From Micromonospora musae (GTDB lineage: Bacteria; Actinomycetota; Actinomycetes; Mycobacteriales; Micromonosporaceae), in contig NZ_RAZT01000007.1 of the NCBI RefSeq assembly GCF_003626635.1, forward strand, positions 1-64,000: a stretch of 64,000 bases of DNA. Direction: 5' to 3'. Below the pieces are notes generated by a model. The model ran no database searches, was not told where the DNA came from, and saw nothing but the letters and a program-made list of their open reading frames with translations. Below, one piece after another: positions 8,575-16,550 of the stretch. Position 1 is the stretch's first letter; each line of letters opens with the position of its first letter. Both the position numbers and the translations under genes were made by a program.

Positions 8575-9123
8575 GTGACGGACGATCCGCAGACCGAGGA
8601 GCTGGCCCGTCTCGCCGTCACCGGTGACGGTGCGGCGCTCGACGCGCTCTTGGCCCGGATCAGCCCCCACGTGCTCCGGCAATGCGCGCGCATCCTGCCG
8701 TGCCGGCAGGATGCCGAGGAAGCGTGCCAGGATGCGTTGTTGCAGGTGGCCCGGAGAATCACCAGCTTCGAGGGGCGTTCCCGCTTCTCCACCTGGCTGC
8801 ACGTGGTCACCGCGAACTGTGCACGTCAGACCTACCGCTCGTTGCGGAGGCGCGCGGCCGAGCAGGCCGGTTCCAAGCTGCCGGTCGAGGTGGTGGACCC
8901 CCGGCGGACGAGCGTCATCGCCGGCTCACGGCTCGACCTGCTCGACGCGCTGGAGCGGCTGGAGGCACACCGTCCCGAGTTGGTCGCTCCGCTGGTCCTC
9001 CGCGATCTATGCCAGCTCGACTACCCGGAGATCGCGCGGCAGTTGGAGATTCCCGTCGGCACGTTGAAGTCCCGGATCCACCACGCGCGCAGGCACGTCC
9101 GTCGCTCGCTGCAGCCCGGGTGA
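8575..9123 (+). CDS. ECF-family RNA polymerase sigma factor
   Basis: A 182-residue sigma-70-type factor with region 2 at about residues 25-90 (DAEEACQDALLQVARRI, then FSTWLHVVTANCAR) and region 4 at about 125-178 (LDYPEIARQLEIPVGTLKSR, a helix-turn-helix). Regions 1 and 3 are absent, as in ECF factors. The GTG start has GGAGG about five bases upstream. No anti-sigma factor gene lies beside it; instead it diverges from a membrane Ser/Thr kinase, so phosphorylation-based control is possible (inference). It is closed by a strong hairpin directly after the stop. Confidence 0.9.
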   Translation: MTDDPQTEELARLAVTGDGAALDALLARISPHVLRQCARILPCRQDAEEACQDALLQVARRITSFEGRSRFSTWLHVVTANCARQTYRSLRRRAAEQAGSKLPVEVVDPRRTSVIAGSRLDLLDALERLEAHRPELVAPLVLRDLCQLDYPEIARQLEIPVGTLKSRIHHARRHVRRSLQPG

Positions 9124-9150
9124 CCGCCCGGTCGGCAGCCGACCGGGCGG
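9124..9150. terminator. Bidirectional hairpin terminator
   Basis: CCGCCCGGTCGG (9124-9135) and its exact reverse complement (9139-9150) enclose a 3-base loop. It starts one base after the sigma-factor stop and lies 17 bases from the end of the convergent oxidoreductase gene, so it can serve both. Confidence 0.8.
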
Positions 9151-9166
9151 AGGCTCACGGGCGGCG

Positions 9167-10096
9167 CTACGGCGTCAGCACGATCTTGCCCCGTGCGTGG
9201 CGGGACTCGCTCAACTCGTGCGCGGCGGCCCCCTCGTCGAGGGAGAAGACGGCGGCGATCGGCACCGTGAAGCGACCCTGCTCGGCGAGTGCACCGGCGG
9301 CGGCGATTCCGTCGAGCGCCGGTACGTCCGCGCCGGGACCGGAGCCGCGCGACCAGTGCACGCCGTACGCGGCGGCGTTGGCGTCGGCGATGCTCACCAC
9401 CCGCTCCGGGCTCGCGACCAGGCCGACCAGGTCGGGCAGCGACCCGGAGCCGGCACCGTCGAGTACGACGTCCACCCCGCCGGGCACCAGCGCCTTGACC
9501 CGTTCGGCCAGCCCGGGGCCGTAGGTGGTCGGTATTGCCCCGAGCGCGGTGATGAACTCGTGGTTGTGCTCGCCGGCAGTGCCGATGACCGTCGCGCCGC
9601 GAGCGACCGCGAGTTGGATCGCGGTCGTGCCGACGCCGCCGGCCGCGCCCTCGATCAGCAGCACGGTGCCGGGTTCGACGCCCAGCCGGTCGAGCACCCG
9701 AGTGGCCGTCTCGATGTTGCCGGCCGCGCCGCCGGCCTGCTCCCAGCTCAACGCGGCAGGCTTCGGCGCCCATGCGGCCAGGACCGCGTATTCGGCGTTC
9801 GCCCCGCCCATCTGCGCGTAATCGGTGACCCCGAAGACCTCGTCGCCCACTCGAACCGTGGTGACCCCGGCACCCACCTCGTCCACCACACCGGCCGCGT
9901 CGACGCCGGGCACGTGCGGCAGGGGTAGCGGGATCCACTCGCGGAACCGGCCGGCCCGGACGTACGTGTCGGCCGGATTGACGCCCGACGCCCGAACCGC
10001 CACTCGGATCTGACCCGGCCCGGCGTGCGGCTCCGGCATCTCGCCGACCTTGAGCACACTCGCGGGACCGTACTCGGGAAATTGCAGCGCTCTCAT
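9167..10096 (-). CDS. Zinc-free quinone oxidoreductase-like NADP-dependent dehydrogenase (MDR family)
   Basis: A 309-residue medium-chain dehydrogenase/reductase of the quinone oxidoreductase type. The N-terminal GroES-like domain has VAVRASGVNPADTYVR and HVPGVDAAG; the Rossmann domain has the cofactor loop EGAAGGVGTTAIQLA at about residues 148-163. Catalytic zinc ligands of alcohol dehydrogenases are not evident. It probably reduces quinones or enones with NADPH in the cytoplasm. It diverges from a TetR regulator across only 41 bases, the usual arrangement for a TetR-controlled detoxification gene. Confidence 0.87.
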   Translation of the reverse strand: MRALQFPEYGPASVLKVGEMPEPHAGPGQIRVAVRASGVNPADTYVRAGRFREWIPLPLPHVPGVDAAGVVDEVGAGVTTVRVGDEVFGVTDYAQMGGANAEYAVLAAWAPKPAALSWEQAGGAAGNIETATRVLDRLGVEPGTVLLIEGAAGGVGTTAIQLAVARGATVIGTAGEHNHEFITALGAIPTTYGPGLAERVKALVPGGVDVVLDGAGSGSLPDLVGLVASPERVVSIADANAAAYGVHWSRGSGPGADVPALDGIAAAGALAEQGRFTVPIAAVFSLDEGAAAHELSESRHARGKIVLTP

Positions 10097-10137
10097 GCCC
10101 GCGGACGCTAATCGGCAAAACCCTCCGCCTGGCTAAA

Positions 10138-10791
10138 GTGAGAGTGGTGACCGACGGTTTGCCTCACCCCCTGCGCTCCGACGCTCTGGGCAATCGCGAG
10201 CGCATCATCGAGGCGGCCCGGGCGGTCTTCGCCGCCGAAGGTGTGAACGCTCCGATGCGGCAGATCGCCCGGCGTGCGGGGGTCGCCCCGGCGACCCTGT
10301 ACCGCCGCTTTCCGACGAAGGAGATGCTGGTCACCGAGGCATTCACCGAGCAGATGCACGCGTGCCACGACATCGTCGACGAGGGGCTCGCCGACCCGGA
10401 TCCGTGGCACGGTTTCTGTCTTGTGATCGAGAGAATGTGTGAACTGCACGCGCGGGACCACGGCTTCACCGCCGCCTTTGTCGCGGCCTTTCCCAAAGCC
10501 GTGGATTTCGAGGCGCGCCGCGAATACGCGCTCACCGGTATCGCTGAACTGGCCCGCCGCGCCATGGCCGCCGGCCGGCTGCGCCCCGACTTCGTCCTGG
10601 ACGACGTGCTCCTCGTGCTGATGGCCAACAGTGGCATCCGGGCCACCTCACCGGCCGCCCGGATCACGGCTTCCCGGCGCTTCGCCGCGCTCGCCATCCA
10701 GGCGTTCCGCGCCTCCCCGGACGCCTCTCCGCTCCCGCCGCTGGCCGGGTTGACGCCTCCGGCCTCGGCGGGTCCCGAGCGAACGAGCTAG
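10138..10791 (+). CDS. TetR-family transcriptional regulator
   Basis: A protein of up to 217 residues with a TetR N-terminal helix-turn-helix (RERIIEAARAVFAAEG, then MRQIARRAGVAPATLYRRFP) at about residues 20-68 and a variable ligand domain after it, including a C-terminal TetR_C-like part. Three GTG codons (10138, 10144, 10147) could start it, and none has a clear ribosome site, so a leaderless transcript is possible. It diverges from the oxidoreductase gene, its likely target. The effector is unknown. Confidence 0.88.
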   Translation: MRVVTDGLPHPLRSDALGNRERIIEAARAVFAAEGVNAPMRQIARRAGVAPATLYRRFPTKEMLVTEAFTEQMHACHDIVDEGLADPDPWHGFCLVIERMCELHARDHGFTAAFVAAFPKAVDFEARREYALTGIAELARRAMAAGRLRPDFVLDDVLLVLMANSGIRATSPAARITASRRFAALAIQAFRASPDASPLPPLAGLTPPASAGPERTS

Positions 10792-10884
10792 CGGGGCGCT
10801 CTCACCCGCAGGCCGAGTCGACCGAAGCCGGGGGAGGCGGAGAACCGCACGTATAGGGGCGGTCTGGGCGGGTACGGGGCGGGC

Positions 10885-11967
10885 ATGCGGATCGTGGTGG
10901 TCGGGGCCAGCGGCAATGCCGGGACGGCGCTGCTGCGCCGGCTACGCCGGGAGCGGAACGTGGAGCTGGCCGGGGTCGCCCGCCGGATGCCCGGGCCGGA
11001 CTCGGGGGAGCCGTACGACCAGGTGGAGTGGCACTCCTGCGACATCGGGATGCCCGGCGCGGCCGACCAGCTCGCCGAGGTGTTCGCCGGCGCCGGGGCG
11101 GTGGTGCACCTGGCCTGGCAGATCCAGCCCAGCCACGACCAGCGGGTGCTGCACCGGACCAACGTGGGCGGCAGCCGGGCGGTGATCGACGCGGTGGTCC
11201 GGGCCAAGGTGCCGGCCCTGGTGTACGCGTCGTCGGTAGGTGTCTACGCGGCCGGCCCGAAGGACCACCCGGTGAGCGAGCGTTGGCCGGCGACGGGGGT
11301 GCCCGAGTCGTCGTACAGCCGGGACAAGGCGGAGGTGGAGGCGCTGCTCGACGTGGCCGAGCGGGAGCACCCGGAGCTGCGGGTGGTGCGGATGCGCCCC
11401 GGGCTGAACTTCCAACGGGACGCGGCCACCGAGATCAGCCGCTACTTCCTGGGGCCGCTGGTGCCGGTCCAGCTGCTCCGGTTCAACCGGATCCCGCTGG
11501 TGCCCACCCATCGCCGGCTGCGGATGCAGGCGGTGCAGACCGATGACGTCGCCGAGGCGTACGCCCGGGTGCTTCTCGGTGACGCGCGCGGCGCCTTCAA
11601 CCTGGCCGCGGACCCGGTGCTGACTCCGGAGCTGGTGGCCCGGCACTTCCACGGTTGGACGGTGCCGGTGGCCGCCCCGGTGCTGCGCGCTGCCGCCCGG
11701 CTGACCTGGTACGCGCGCCTGCAGCCGATCGACGCCGGCTGGGTGCAGCTGGCGCTGAGTGTGCCGCTGCTGTCGAGCGAGCGTGCCGAGAGCGAGCTGG
11801 GCTGGCGGCCACGGGTCGACGCGCTCACCGCCCTGCGGGAGCTCTTCACCGGGATGGCGGAACGCGCCCATACCTCCAGCCCGCCGATGTCCGCCGCGCC
11901 TGAGCTTCCCGGGCGTCTGGCCGCCCTCCTCCGCGGCACCCCCGCCGGCCACCACAACCCCTACTGA
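10885..11967 (+). CDS. NAD-dependent epimerase/dehydratase family protein
   Basis: A 360-residue extended short-chain dehydrogenase. The Rossmann motif VVGASGNAGTALLRRL is at residues 4-19, and the Ser-Tyr-Lys set is visible as YASSVGVYA followed by YSRDK at about 143-147. The last 30 residues are an Ala/Pro-rich extension. It may act on nucleotide sugars or another NAD(P)-linked substrate; nothing nearby identifies it. It stands alone and converges on the beta-helix lipoprotein gene, with a palindromic repeat between them. Confidence 0.85.
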   Translation: MRIVVVGASGNAGTALLRRLRRERNVELAGVARRMPGPDSGEPYDQVEWHSCDIGMPGAADQLAEVFAGAGAVVHLAWQIQPSHDQRVLHRTNVGGSRAVIDAVVRAKVPALVYASSVGVYAAGPKDHPVSERWPATGVPESSYSRDKAEVEALLDVAEREHPELRVVRMRPGLNFQRDAATEISRYFLGPLVPVQLLRFNRIPLVPTHRRLRMQAVQTDDVAEAYARVLLGDARGAFNLAADPVLTPELVARHFHGWTVPVAAPVLRAAARLTWYARLQPIDAGWVQLALSVPLLSSERAESELGWRPRVDALTALRELFTGMAERAHTSSPPMSAAPELPGRLAALLRGTPAGHHNPY

Positions 11968-12014
11968 CCCTCCCCCCCCCCCGGGGTCCCAGCCCCGGCC
12001 GAGGTCCCAGCCCC

Positions 12015-12073
12015 GTGATCATGAAGTCAGCGTCGCGACACGCCGATGGAACGGGCAATAACCTCATGATCAC
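12015..12073. repeat. Palindromic repeat, GATCATGA family, diverged copy
   Basis: Perfect 10-bp arms GTGATCATGA (12015-12024) and TCATGATCAC (12064-12073) enclose 39 bases. The right side (GGCAATAACCTCATGATCAC) matches the right arm of the perfect palindrome at 48233-48293 at 18 of 20 positions, so both belong to one dispersed family. It lies between two convergent genes and may also act as a terminator. Confidence 0.65.
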
Positions 12074-12108
12074 CGGGCCGGGCCGGGCCGGGCCGGGGTG
12101 GGGTGGGG

Positions 12109-13266
12109 TTAGGAGGTTAGGTGGGCGCCTAGGAAGAAGATGCCGGGGTGGCCGGGCGTCTCGAACTGGCCACTGCGGTTGCGGCGCAGCGTCGAGTTCT
12201 CGATGGTCATCGTGCCCGTACGGTCGTTGCTCACGAAGAAGATCGCGCCGCCGCCCTCGTTCGCCTCGTTGTCCTCGATCACCGTGCCGGCGATCCTGAC
12301 CGTGAAGCGGTTGCCGTCGCAGTAGATCGCGCCGCCGCTGCCGCCGCCGGGCGTACCGGACTTCGCCGGGTTGGCGCCGCTGCCGACCGCCTCGTTGCCG
12401 GTGAAGAGGCTGTTCAGCACCGTCCACGAGACGCCGATGCTGCTCAACGCCCCGCCGTTCGAGCAGGAACCGCGATCGAAGGTGCTGCTCACGACGTACA
12501 CCGGCTTGTTCTCGTACTGGCTCAGCACCCGCAGGGCGGCACCGCCCAGATCCGGCCCGGTGCGGTCGCAGCGGTTGCGGACGAACTTGGCGTTGACCAC
12601 CTTCACCCGCCCGCCGCGGACGAAGACCGCGCCACCCCCGCCCCCCTCGCCCTGCTCACCGGTGGAGTTGCCGTCGGCGAAGGTGATGTTCTGCAGGGTG
12701 AGCTGCGGGTGGTCCTGGTTCTGGCAGTGCGAGGTGGTCCAGCCCTGCGCCTGGTCGCAGGTGTTCATGTAGAGGATCCGCCGCTTGCCCTGACCGCTGA
12801 GGGTGACCTTGCCGCCGCCGTCCAGCACCACCTTCGGCCCGTTGGCGTTGCGCACCTTCGCCGTGGCGGCCATCCGGATCGTCACCGGGTCCGGTCCGCA
12901 GTCGAAGGTGATCACGCCGCCCGCCGCGACGGCCTTCACCACGGCGGCGGAGGTGCAGCTCACCGGGGTTCCGCTGCCGATCGTGCGGGTCGGCTTCGAG
13001 GTGTCCACCGCCCGTGCCTCGGCCGGCACCGGCGCGTGCCCCTTCGCGTTCCCGGCCCGGAGCAACGTGGTGGGCGGCTTCGACGGAGACGGACTCGGGC
13101 CGCCGAAGCCGGTCCGGGCGGCCGGGGCCACCTGCTGCGGGGCGGTCGGCGACCCGGCGTCGGCCGACGGGGTGACCGGCGTCGTCGGCGCCGGACCGGC
13201 CGTGCCGCAGGCGGAGAGGGCGACGAGGCCGGCGGCGAGGAGGGCGAGGAGGGGTCCGGTGCGCAC
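12109..13266 (-). CDS. Secreted lipoprotein with right-handed parallel beta-helix
   Basis: A 385-residue exported protein. A lipoprotein signal (MRTGPLLALLAAG, then lipobox LSAC at about 17-20) is followed by a Pro/Thr/Ser-rich linker to about residue 90. A parallel beta-helix domain of pectate-lyase or polymorphic-membrane-protein type follows, with recurring N-x-F/I-x-x-G/N and GGGA turns, for example GGGGGAVFVRGG and EGGGAIFF. No catalytic set of a known polysaccharide lyase is recognisable, so it may bind or process a surface polysaccharide. Its substrate is unknown. Confidence 0.75.
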   Translation of the reverse strand: MRTGPLLALLAAGLVALSACGTAGPAPTTPVTPSADAGSPTAPQQVAPAARTGFGGPSPSPSKPPTTLLRAGNAKGHAPVPAEARAVDTSKPTRTIGSGTPVSCTSAAVVKAVAAGGVITFDCGPDPVTIRMAATAKVRNANGPKVVLDGGGKVTLSGQGKRRILYMNTCDQAQGWTTSHCQNQDHPQLTLQNITFADGNSTGEQGEGGGGGAVFVRGGRVKVVNAKFVRNRCDRTGPDLGGAALRVLSQYENKPVYVVSSTFDRGSCSNGGALSSIGVSWTVLNSLFTGNEAVGSGANPAKSGTPGGGSGGAIYCDGNRFTVRIAGTVIEDNEANEGGGAIFFVSNDRTGTMTIENSTLRRNRSGQFETPGHPGIFFLGAHLTS

Positions 13267-13398
13267 GCCACGATGCTAGGGGCTGTTCCAGCGGGCCGCG
13301 GCCCGGCGATGCCGGGGGACGACGAGCCGCCCGCCCTCCGGAGAGGACGTACGCAGCCGTGCCGGGCGCGGCCGCGGATTGGGACCTGGCCGGAGCCC

Positions 13399-14598
13399 TC
13401 AGAAGTCGGCGAAGAGGTACGGCACCTGGCGCGGGAAGATCCGGCGCAGCTCGGCGGCGGCGTCGGCCCGCACCTGCCCGAGCCCGCGCAGCTGCACCTC
13501 GATCGGGTCGAGCACCCCGTACGCCAGCGCGGAGAGCCCGGCCGCGGTGAGCGTGGCCGCCGGCACGGAGGTGGAGGTGGCGGTGGCCGTACCGCCGCGC
13601 AGCTCCAGCGAGCCGGTGGTGCCGTCGAGCAGGTGCGTGCCCGCGAGCCAGCGGTCGTCGGTCAGCTCGACGCGGACCCGCCCCGGACCGGCCGGCAGCC
13701 CGGCCAGCGCGTCCAGCGTGAGCAGGCGGCCCATCGGGGCCGAGGAACCCGGCCGGGCCGTCAGCGCCTGCACGTGCACGGCCAGGTCGGTGAGCCAGAG
13801 CTCCGGCAGCTCGTCGGCGGCCAGCCGGAGGCTGACCCGCTCCACCTGGTCGACGTGCCGGGCGAAGAACTGCAACAGCAGCGACCGGGCGTACGGGTCG
13901 GTGAAGAGCAGGTCGTCGGCGACCAACTCGCCACCGTGGTCGTCGATCCGGTACGTCACCGCCCCGGTCAGTGCCCCGTCGACGCGGGCGGTGAGCAGCC
14001 ACCGGTCGTCGTCGTCGCGCAGCCGTACGTCCCGGTAGTCGGGGAAGACCGCGAAACCGTGCCGCTCCCGCAGGCAGCGTTCGGTGAACTCGCGCCACGC
14101 CGGGTAGCCGGTGCCGATCCGCTCCCAACCCACCTCGCCGGGCAGGTCGGCGCGGAGCAGTGGGGCCAGGTCGGCGGGGGAGAAGGTGACCGTGCGCGGC
14201 TTGGGCAGCCCGACGTAGCCGAAGCGGGCGTAGAAGCTGGGGCGGAACGGGTAGAGCGCGGTGAGCGCATGCCCCTCCTCGCGCACCTCGTCGAGGAGTT
14301 GGTGCAGCAGCGTCCGGACGTGCCCCTGCCGGCGGGCCAGCGGGTGGGTCGCCACCCCGGCGACGCCGGCCATCGGCAGCACCGCGCCGCGCAGGTTCTG
14401 CCGCATCGGGATGCTGGTGGCGGCGGCCAGGGTCTCCCCCTCCGCCTCGACGATCAGCGTCCGGTTGCCCTCGTGGTAGGGCAGGTAGCGGGGGAACTCG
14501 TCGACCCGGCGCGAGGGCGACGGCTCGAAGGCGTACGCGCTGAGCACGAAGCTGGTGGTCAGACGCTCCTCGGAGCTGATCCGGCGGACGGTTCCCAT
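13399..14598 (-). CDS. GNAT-family N-acetyltransferase, Eis-like
   Basis: A 399-residue protein with the architecture of Eis-type acetyltransferases: an N-terminal GNAT domain with the acetyl-CoA loop at about residues 78-95 (VATHPLARRQGHVRTLLHQL), a second GNAT-like domain, and a C-terminal sterol-carrier-like domain ending in PYLFADF. The C-terminal carboxylate of Phe is a known catalytic element in Eis proteins. Mycobacterial Eis acetylates aminoglycosides and protein lysines; the substrate here is unknown. Its ATG overlaps the stop of the PP2C phosphatase gene (TGATG), so the two are translationally coupled. Confidence 0.85.
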   Translation of the reverse strand: MGTVRRISSEERLTTSFVLSAYAFEPSPSRRVDEFPRYLPYHEGNRTLIVEAEGETLAAATSIPMRQNLRGAVLPMAGVAGVATHPLARRQGHVRTLLHQLLDEVREEGHALTALYPFRPSFYARFGYVGLPKPRTVTFSPADLAPLLRADLPGEVGWERIGTGYPAWREFTERCLRERHGFAVFPDYRDVRLRDDDDRWLLTARVDGALTGAVTYRIDDHGGELVADDLLFTDPYARSLLLQFFARHVDQVERVSLRLAADELPELWLTDLAVHVQALTARPGSSAPMGRLLTLDALAGLPAGPGRVRVELTDDRWLAGTHLLDGTTGSLELRGGTATATSTSVPAATLTAAGLSALAYGVLDPIEVQLRGLGQVRADAAAELRRIFPRQVPYLFADF

Positions 14599-15320
14599 CA
14601 GGCCACCAGGGTGACGTCGGAGACCACCACTGTCACGTTGTCCGGCGCGCCGGCCTGGTGGGCGAGCTTGACCAGCTGCTCACCGCAGAGCTGCCGGTCG
14701 CCGTACGCGCCGAGGGCCACCGCGATCGCCTCCTTCTCCACGTAGTCGGAGAGGCCGTCGCTGCAGAGCAGCAGCCGGTCACCGGCCTGGACGGTGAGCG
14801 TGCCGATCGTGGGTGGACTGTCCGCGCCCTGCACCGCGCGCGTCACCAGGGACCGCTGCGGATGGTGCCGGGCCTGGTCGGGGGTGAGCGCCCCTTGGTC
14901 GACCAGCGCCTGCACGAACGTGTCGTCCCGGGTGAGCTGCGTCAGCTTGTTGTCCCGCAGCAGGTAGCAGCGCGAGTCACCGACCTGCGCCAGCACCAGC
15001 GTGTCACCGGCGAGCAGGGCGGCAGTCAACGTCGTACCCATGCCGTCGCGGGCCGGGTCGACGGTGATGGCCGCGTGAATGCGCTGGTTGGCGGTGCTCA
15101 CCACGGCCCGCAGCGCGTCCGTGGCCGCCTCCGGCTCGGTCGGCGGGGCCAACTCGTCCAGGATCCGGATGACGATCTCGCTCGCCACCTCCCCCGCGGG
15201 CAGGCCGCCCATGCCGTCTGCGACGGCGACCAGCCGGTCACCGGCGAGGGCGGAGTCCTCGTTGTTGGTCCGGACCAGGCCGATGTCGTTGAGGATGGCC
15301 GAGCGGAGGATGAGCGTCAT
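14598..15320 (-). CDS. PP2C-family serine/threonine phosphatase
   Basis: A 240-residue soluble metal-dependent phosphatase. Visible motifs are RTNNEDS (residues 17-23), VADGMGGLPAGEVAS (33-47), the GTTLTAALL block, and GDRLLLCSDGLSDYV near 170-190; Asp and Glu metal ligands are in place. It lacks the membrane anchor and extracellular part of PstP, so it is a stand-alone cytoplasmic enzyme. It is the first gene of a two-gene operon with the acetyltransferase and diverges from a LuxR-type regulator across 62 bases. Substrates could include targets of the kinase at 7-8.5 kb (inference only). Confidence 0.92.
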   Translation of the reverse strand: MTLILRSAILNDIGLVRTNNEDSALAGDRLVAVADGMGGLPAGEVASEIVIRILDELAPPTEPEAATDALRAVVSTANQRIHAAITVDPARDGMGTTLTAALLAGDTLVLAQVGDSRCYLLRDNKLTQLTRDDTFVQALVDQGALTPDQARHHPQRSLVTRAVQGADSPPTIGTLTVQAGDRLLLCSDGLSDYVEKEAIAVALGAYGDRQLCGEQLVKLAHQAGAPDNVTVVVSDVTLVA

Positions 15321-15355
15321 GCGCTTAGCTTGCCAAGAACACCCCGCCCGCGTCT

Positions 15356-15373
15356 CTACGCACTACTGCGTAG
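15356..15373. promoter_or_regulatory. Inverted repeat upstream of the LuxR-type gene
   Basis: CTACGCA and TGCGTAG, perfect 7-bp arms around CTAC, end nine bases before the LuxR-type ATG at 15383. A TAGGGT -10-like hexamer at 15371-15376 overlaps the right arm. A factor bound there would block this promoter, which suggests autoregulation. Dyads of this size suit LuxR/NarL-type DNA-binding domains. Confidence 0.5.
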
Positions 15374-15382
15374 GGTTGAGGA

Positions 15383-16480
15383 ATGATGCCGGTGTCCCTG
15401 GTCGGACGGGCCAGTGAGCTGGCCGAGTTCGACCGGGCCTGGTCCTTGGTGGTTGCCGGGCGGCGGGCGGCACCGACCGTGGCGGTGGTCACCGGAGACG
15501 CCGGAGTGGGCAAGAGCCTGCTCGTCGCCGCGGCCCTGGAGGCGCTGACCCCGCGTCCGGCGGTGGTGCTCTCCGGCGCCGCGCGGGTGCACAGCCCCGC
15601 CCCGTACGACTGGCTGGCGGCGGTGCTCAGCGGACGGGACACCAGCGATCTCGACCTGCCGCCGGACGCGCTGGCCTGGTTGGCCCAGCATCCGACCTCG
15701 CCGCGGGAGCGGTACACCCCCGGCGCCCTGCTGCGTCTCGCCGTCCGGACGGTGCGGCTGCTCGTGGGCGCCGGACCGGCCGTGCTGGTGGTGGAGGATC
15801 TGCACGCGCTCGACCCGGCGAGCCTGAACCTGATCGGCGAGCTGGCCACCGCCGCCGAGCTGCCCGCGCTGCTCGTGGTCGCCACCCGGCCCGCCGGGGA
15901 GGCCGTCGCGCCGGATCTCGCGGTCCGCGCGCTGTCCCGGCTCTGCGGCGTACGCGGCGTCGTGCGCCAGCACCTCGGGCCGCTGCGGGCCGCCGAGGTC
16001 GCCGAGGTGCTGAGCCAGGTGTACCCCGGTGCGCGCCCGTCCGGGCGGCTGGTGAGCGCGGTCTGGCGGCGGACCGGCGGCAACCCGTTCGCGTTGACGG
16101 AGTTGCTCGCCGCGCACGCCGGTCACCCGCTGGAGGCGCTGATCCGGCCGCTGCCCACCCCCGCTCCTCGGCAGTCGACCCGTTCGGCGGGCTCCCGCCG
16201 CGCGGCGGAGTCGGCTCGGCCCGCGCTCCGGGCCGGCCATCCGGTCGCGACGTCCGGCGTACGGGAGGCGGAGCTGACCGGTCGGGAGGTCGAGGTGCTC
16301 GGCTGCCTGGTCGCCGGGATGTCGAACAAGCAGGTCGCGAAGGCGCTCGGCATCTCCGTGCGCACCGTCACCGTGCACGTGTCCAATCTGCTGCGCAAGA
16401 CCGGGGCGGCCTCCCGGACGGAGGTCGCGCTCTGGGCCGTACAGCGGCGGCTTCCGGTGCCCGTGCCCGTCGAGCGCTGA
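15383..16480 (+). CDS. LuxR-family regulator with P-loop ATPase domain, unusually short
   Basis: A 365-residue protein. The N-terminus is an AAA/P-loop ATPase of the kind found in LAL (large ATP-binding LuxR) regulators: VGRASELAEFDRAW, then GDAGVGKS at about 39-46. An Ala/Arg-rich linker (about 255-295) leads to a C-terminal LuxR helix-turn-helix (LTGREVEVLGCLVAGMSNKQ) at about 298-360. LAL proteins are usually near 900 residues; the long TPR middle is missing here, yet the frame is intact. The start follows a TAGGGT box by six bases and may be leaderless. Its effector is unknown. Confidence 0.85.
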   Translation: MMPVSLVGRASELAEFDRAWSLVVAGRRAAPTVAVVTGDAGVGKSLLVAAALEALTPRPAVVLSGAARVHSPAPYDWLAAVLSGRDTSDLDLPPDALAWLAQHPTSPRERYTPGALLRLAVRTVRLLVGAGPAVLVVEDLHALDPASLNLIGELATAAELPALLVVATRPAGEAVAPDLAVRALSRLCGVRGVVRQHLGPLRAAEVAEVLSQVYPGARPSGRLVSAVWRRTGGNPFALTELLAAHAGHPLEALIRPLPTPAPRQSTRSAGSRRAAESARPALRAGHPVATSGVREAELTGREVEVLGCLVAGMSNKQVAKALGISVRTVTVHVSNLLRKTGAASRTEVALWAVQRRLPVPVPVER

Positions 16481-16550
16481 GCCGGCGCGCGGCGCTCAGC
16501 GGCGGGTGCTCGCGCCCGTCGAGCGCTGAGCCGGCGCGCGGCGCTCAGCG
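16465..16550. repeat. Tandem 37-bp duplication carrying two hairpins and both stop codons
   Basis: The 37 bases at 16465-16501 recur exactly at 16514-16550 after a 12-base spacer. Each copy folds through CGCTGAGC and GCTCAGCG. The stop of the plus-strand LuxR-type gene (16478-16480) is in copy 1. The stop of the convergent XRE gene (16545-16547) is in copy 2, where the same palindrome reads CGCTGA on the minus strand. The pair most likely acts as a double bidirectional terminator. Confidence 0.85.

Noticed and set aside
12148..14745. 865-codon plus-strand frame across the beta-helix and GNAT genes
   Set aside because: It crosses two real minus-strand genes and the gap between them and has shadow-type composition.
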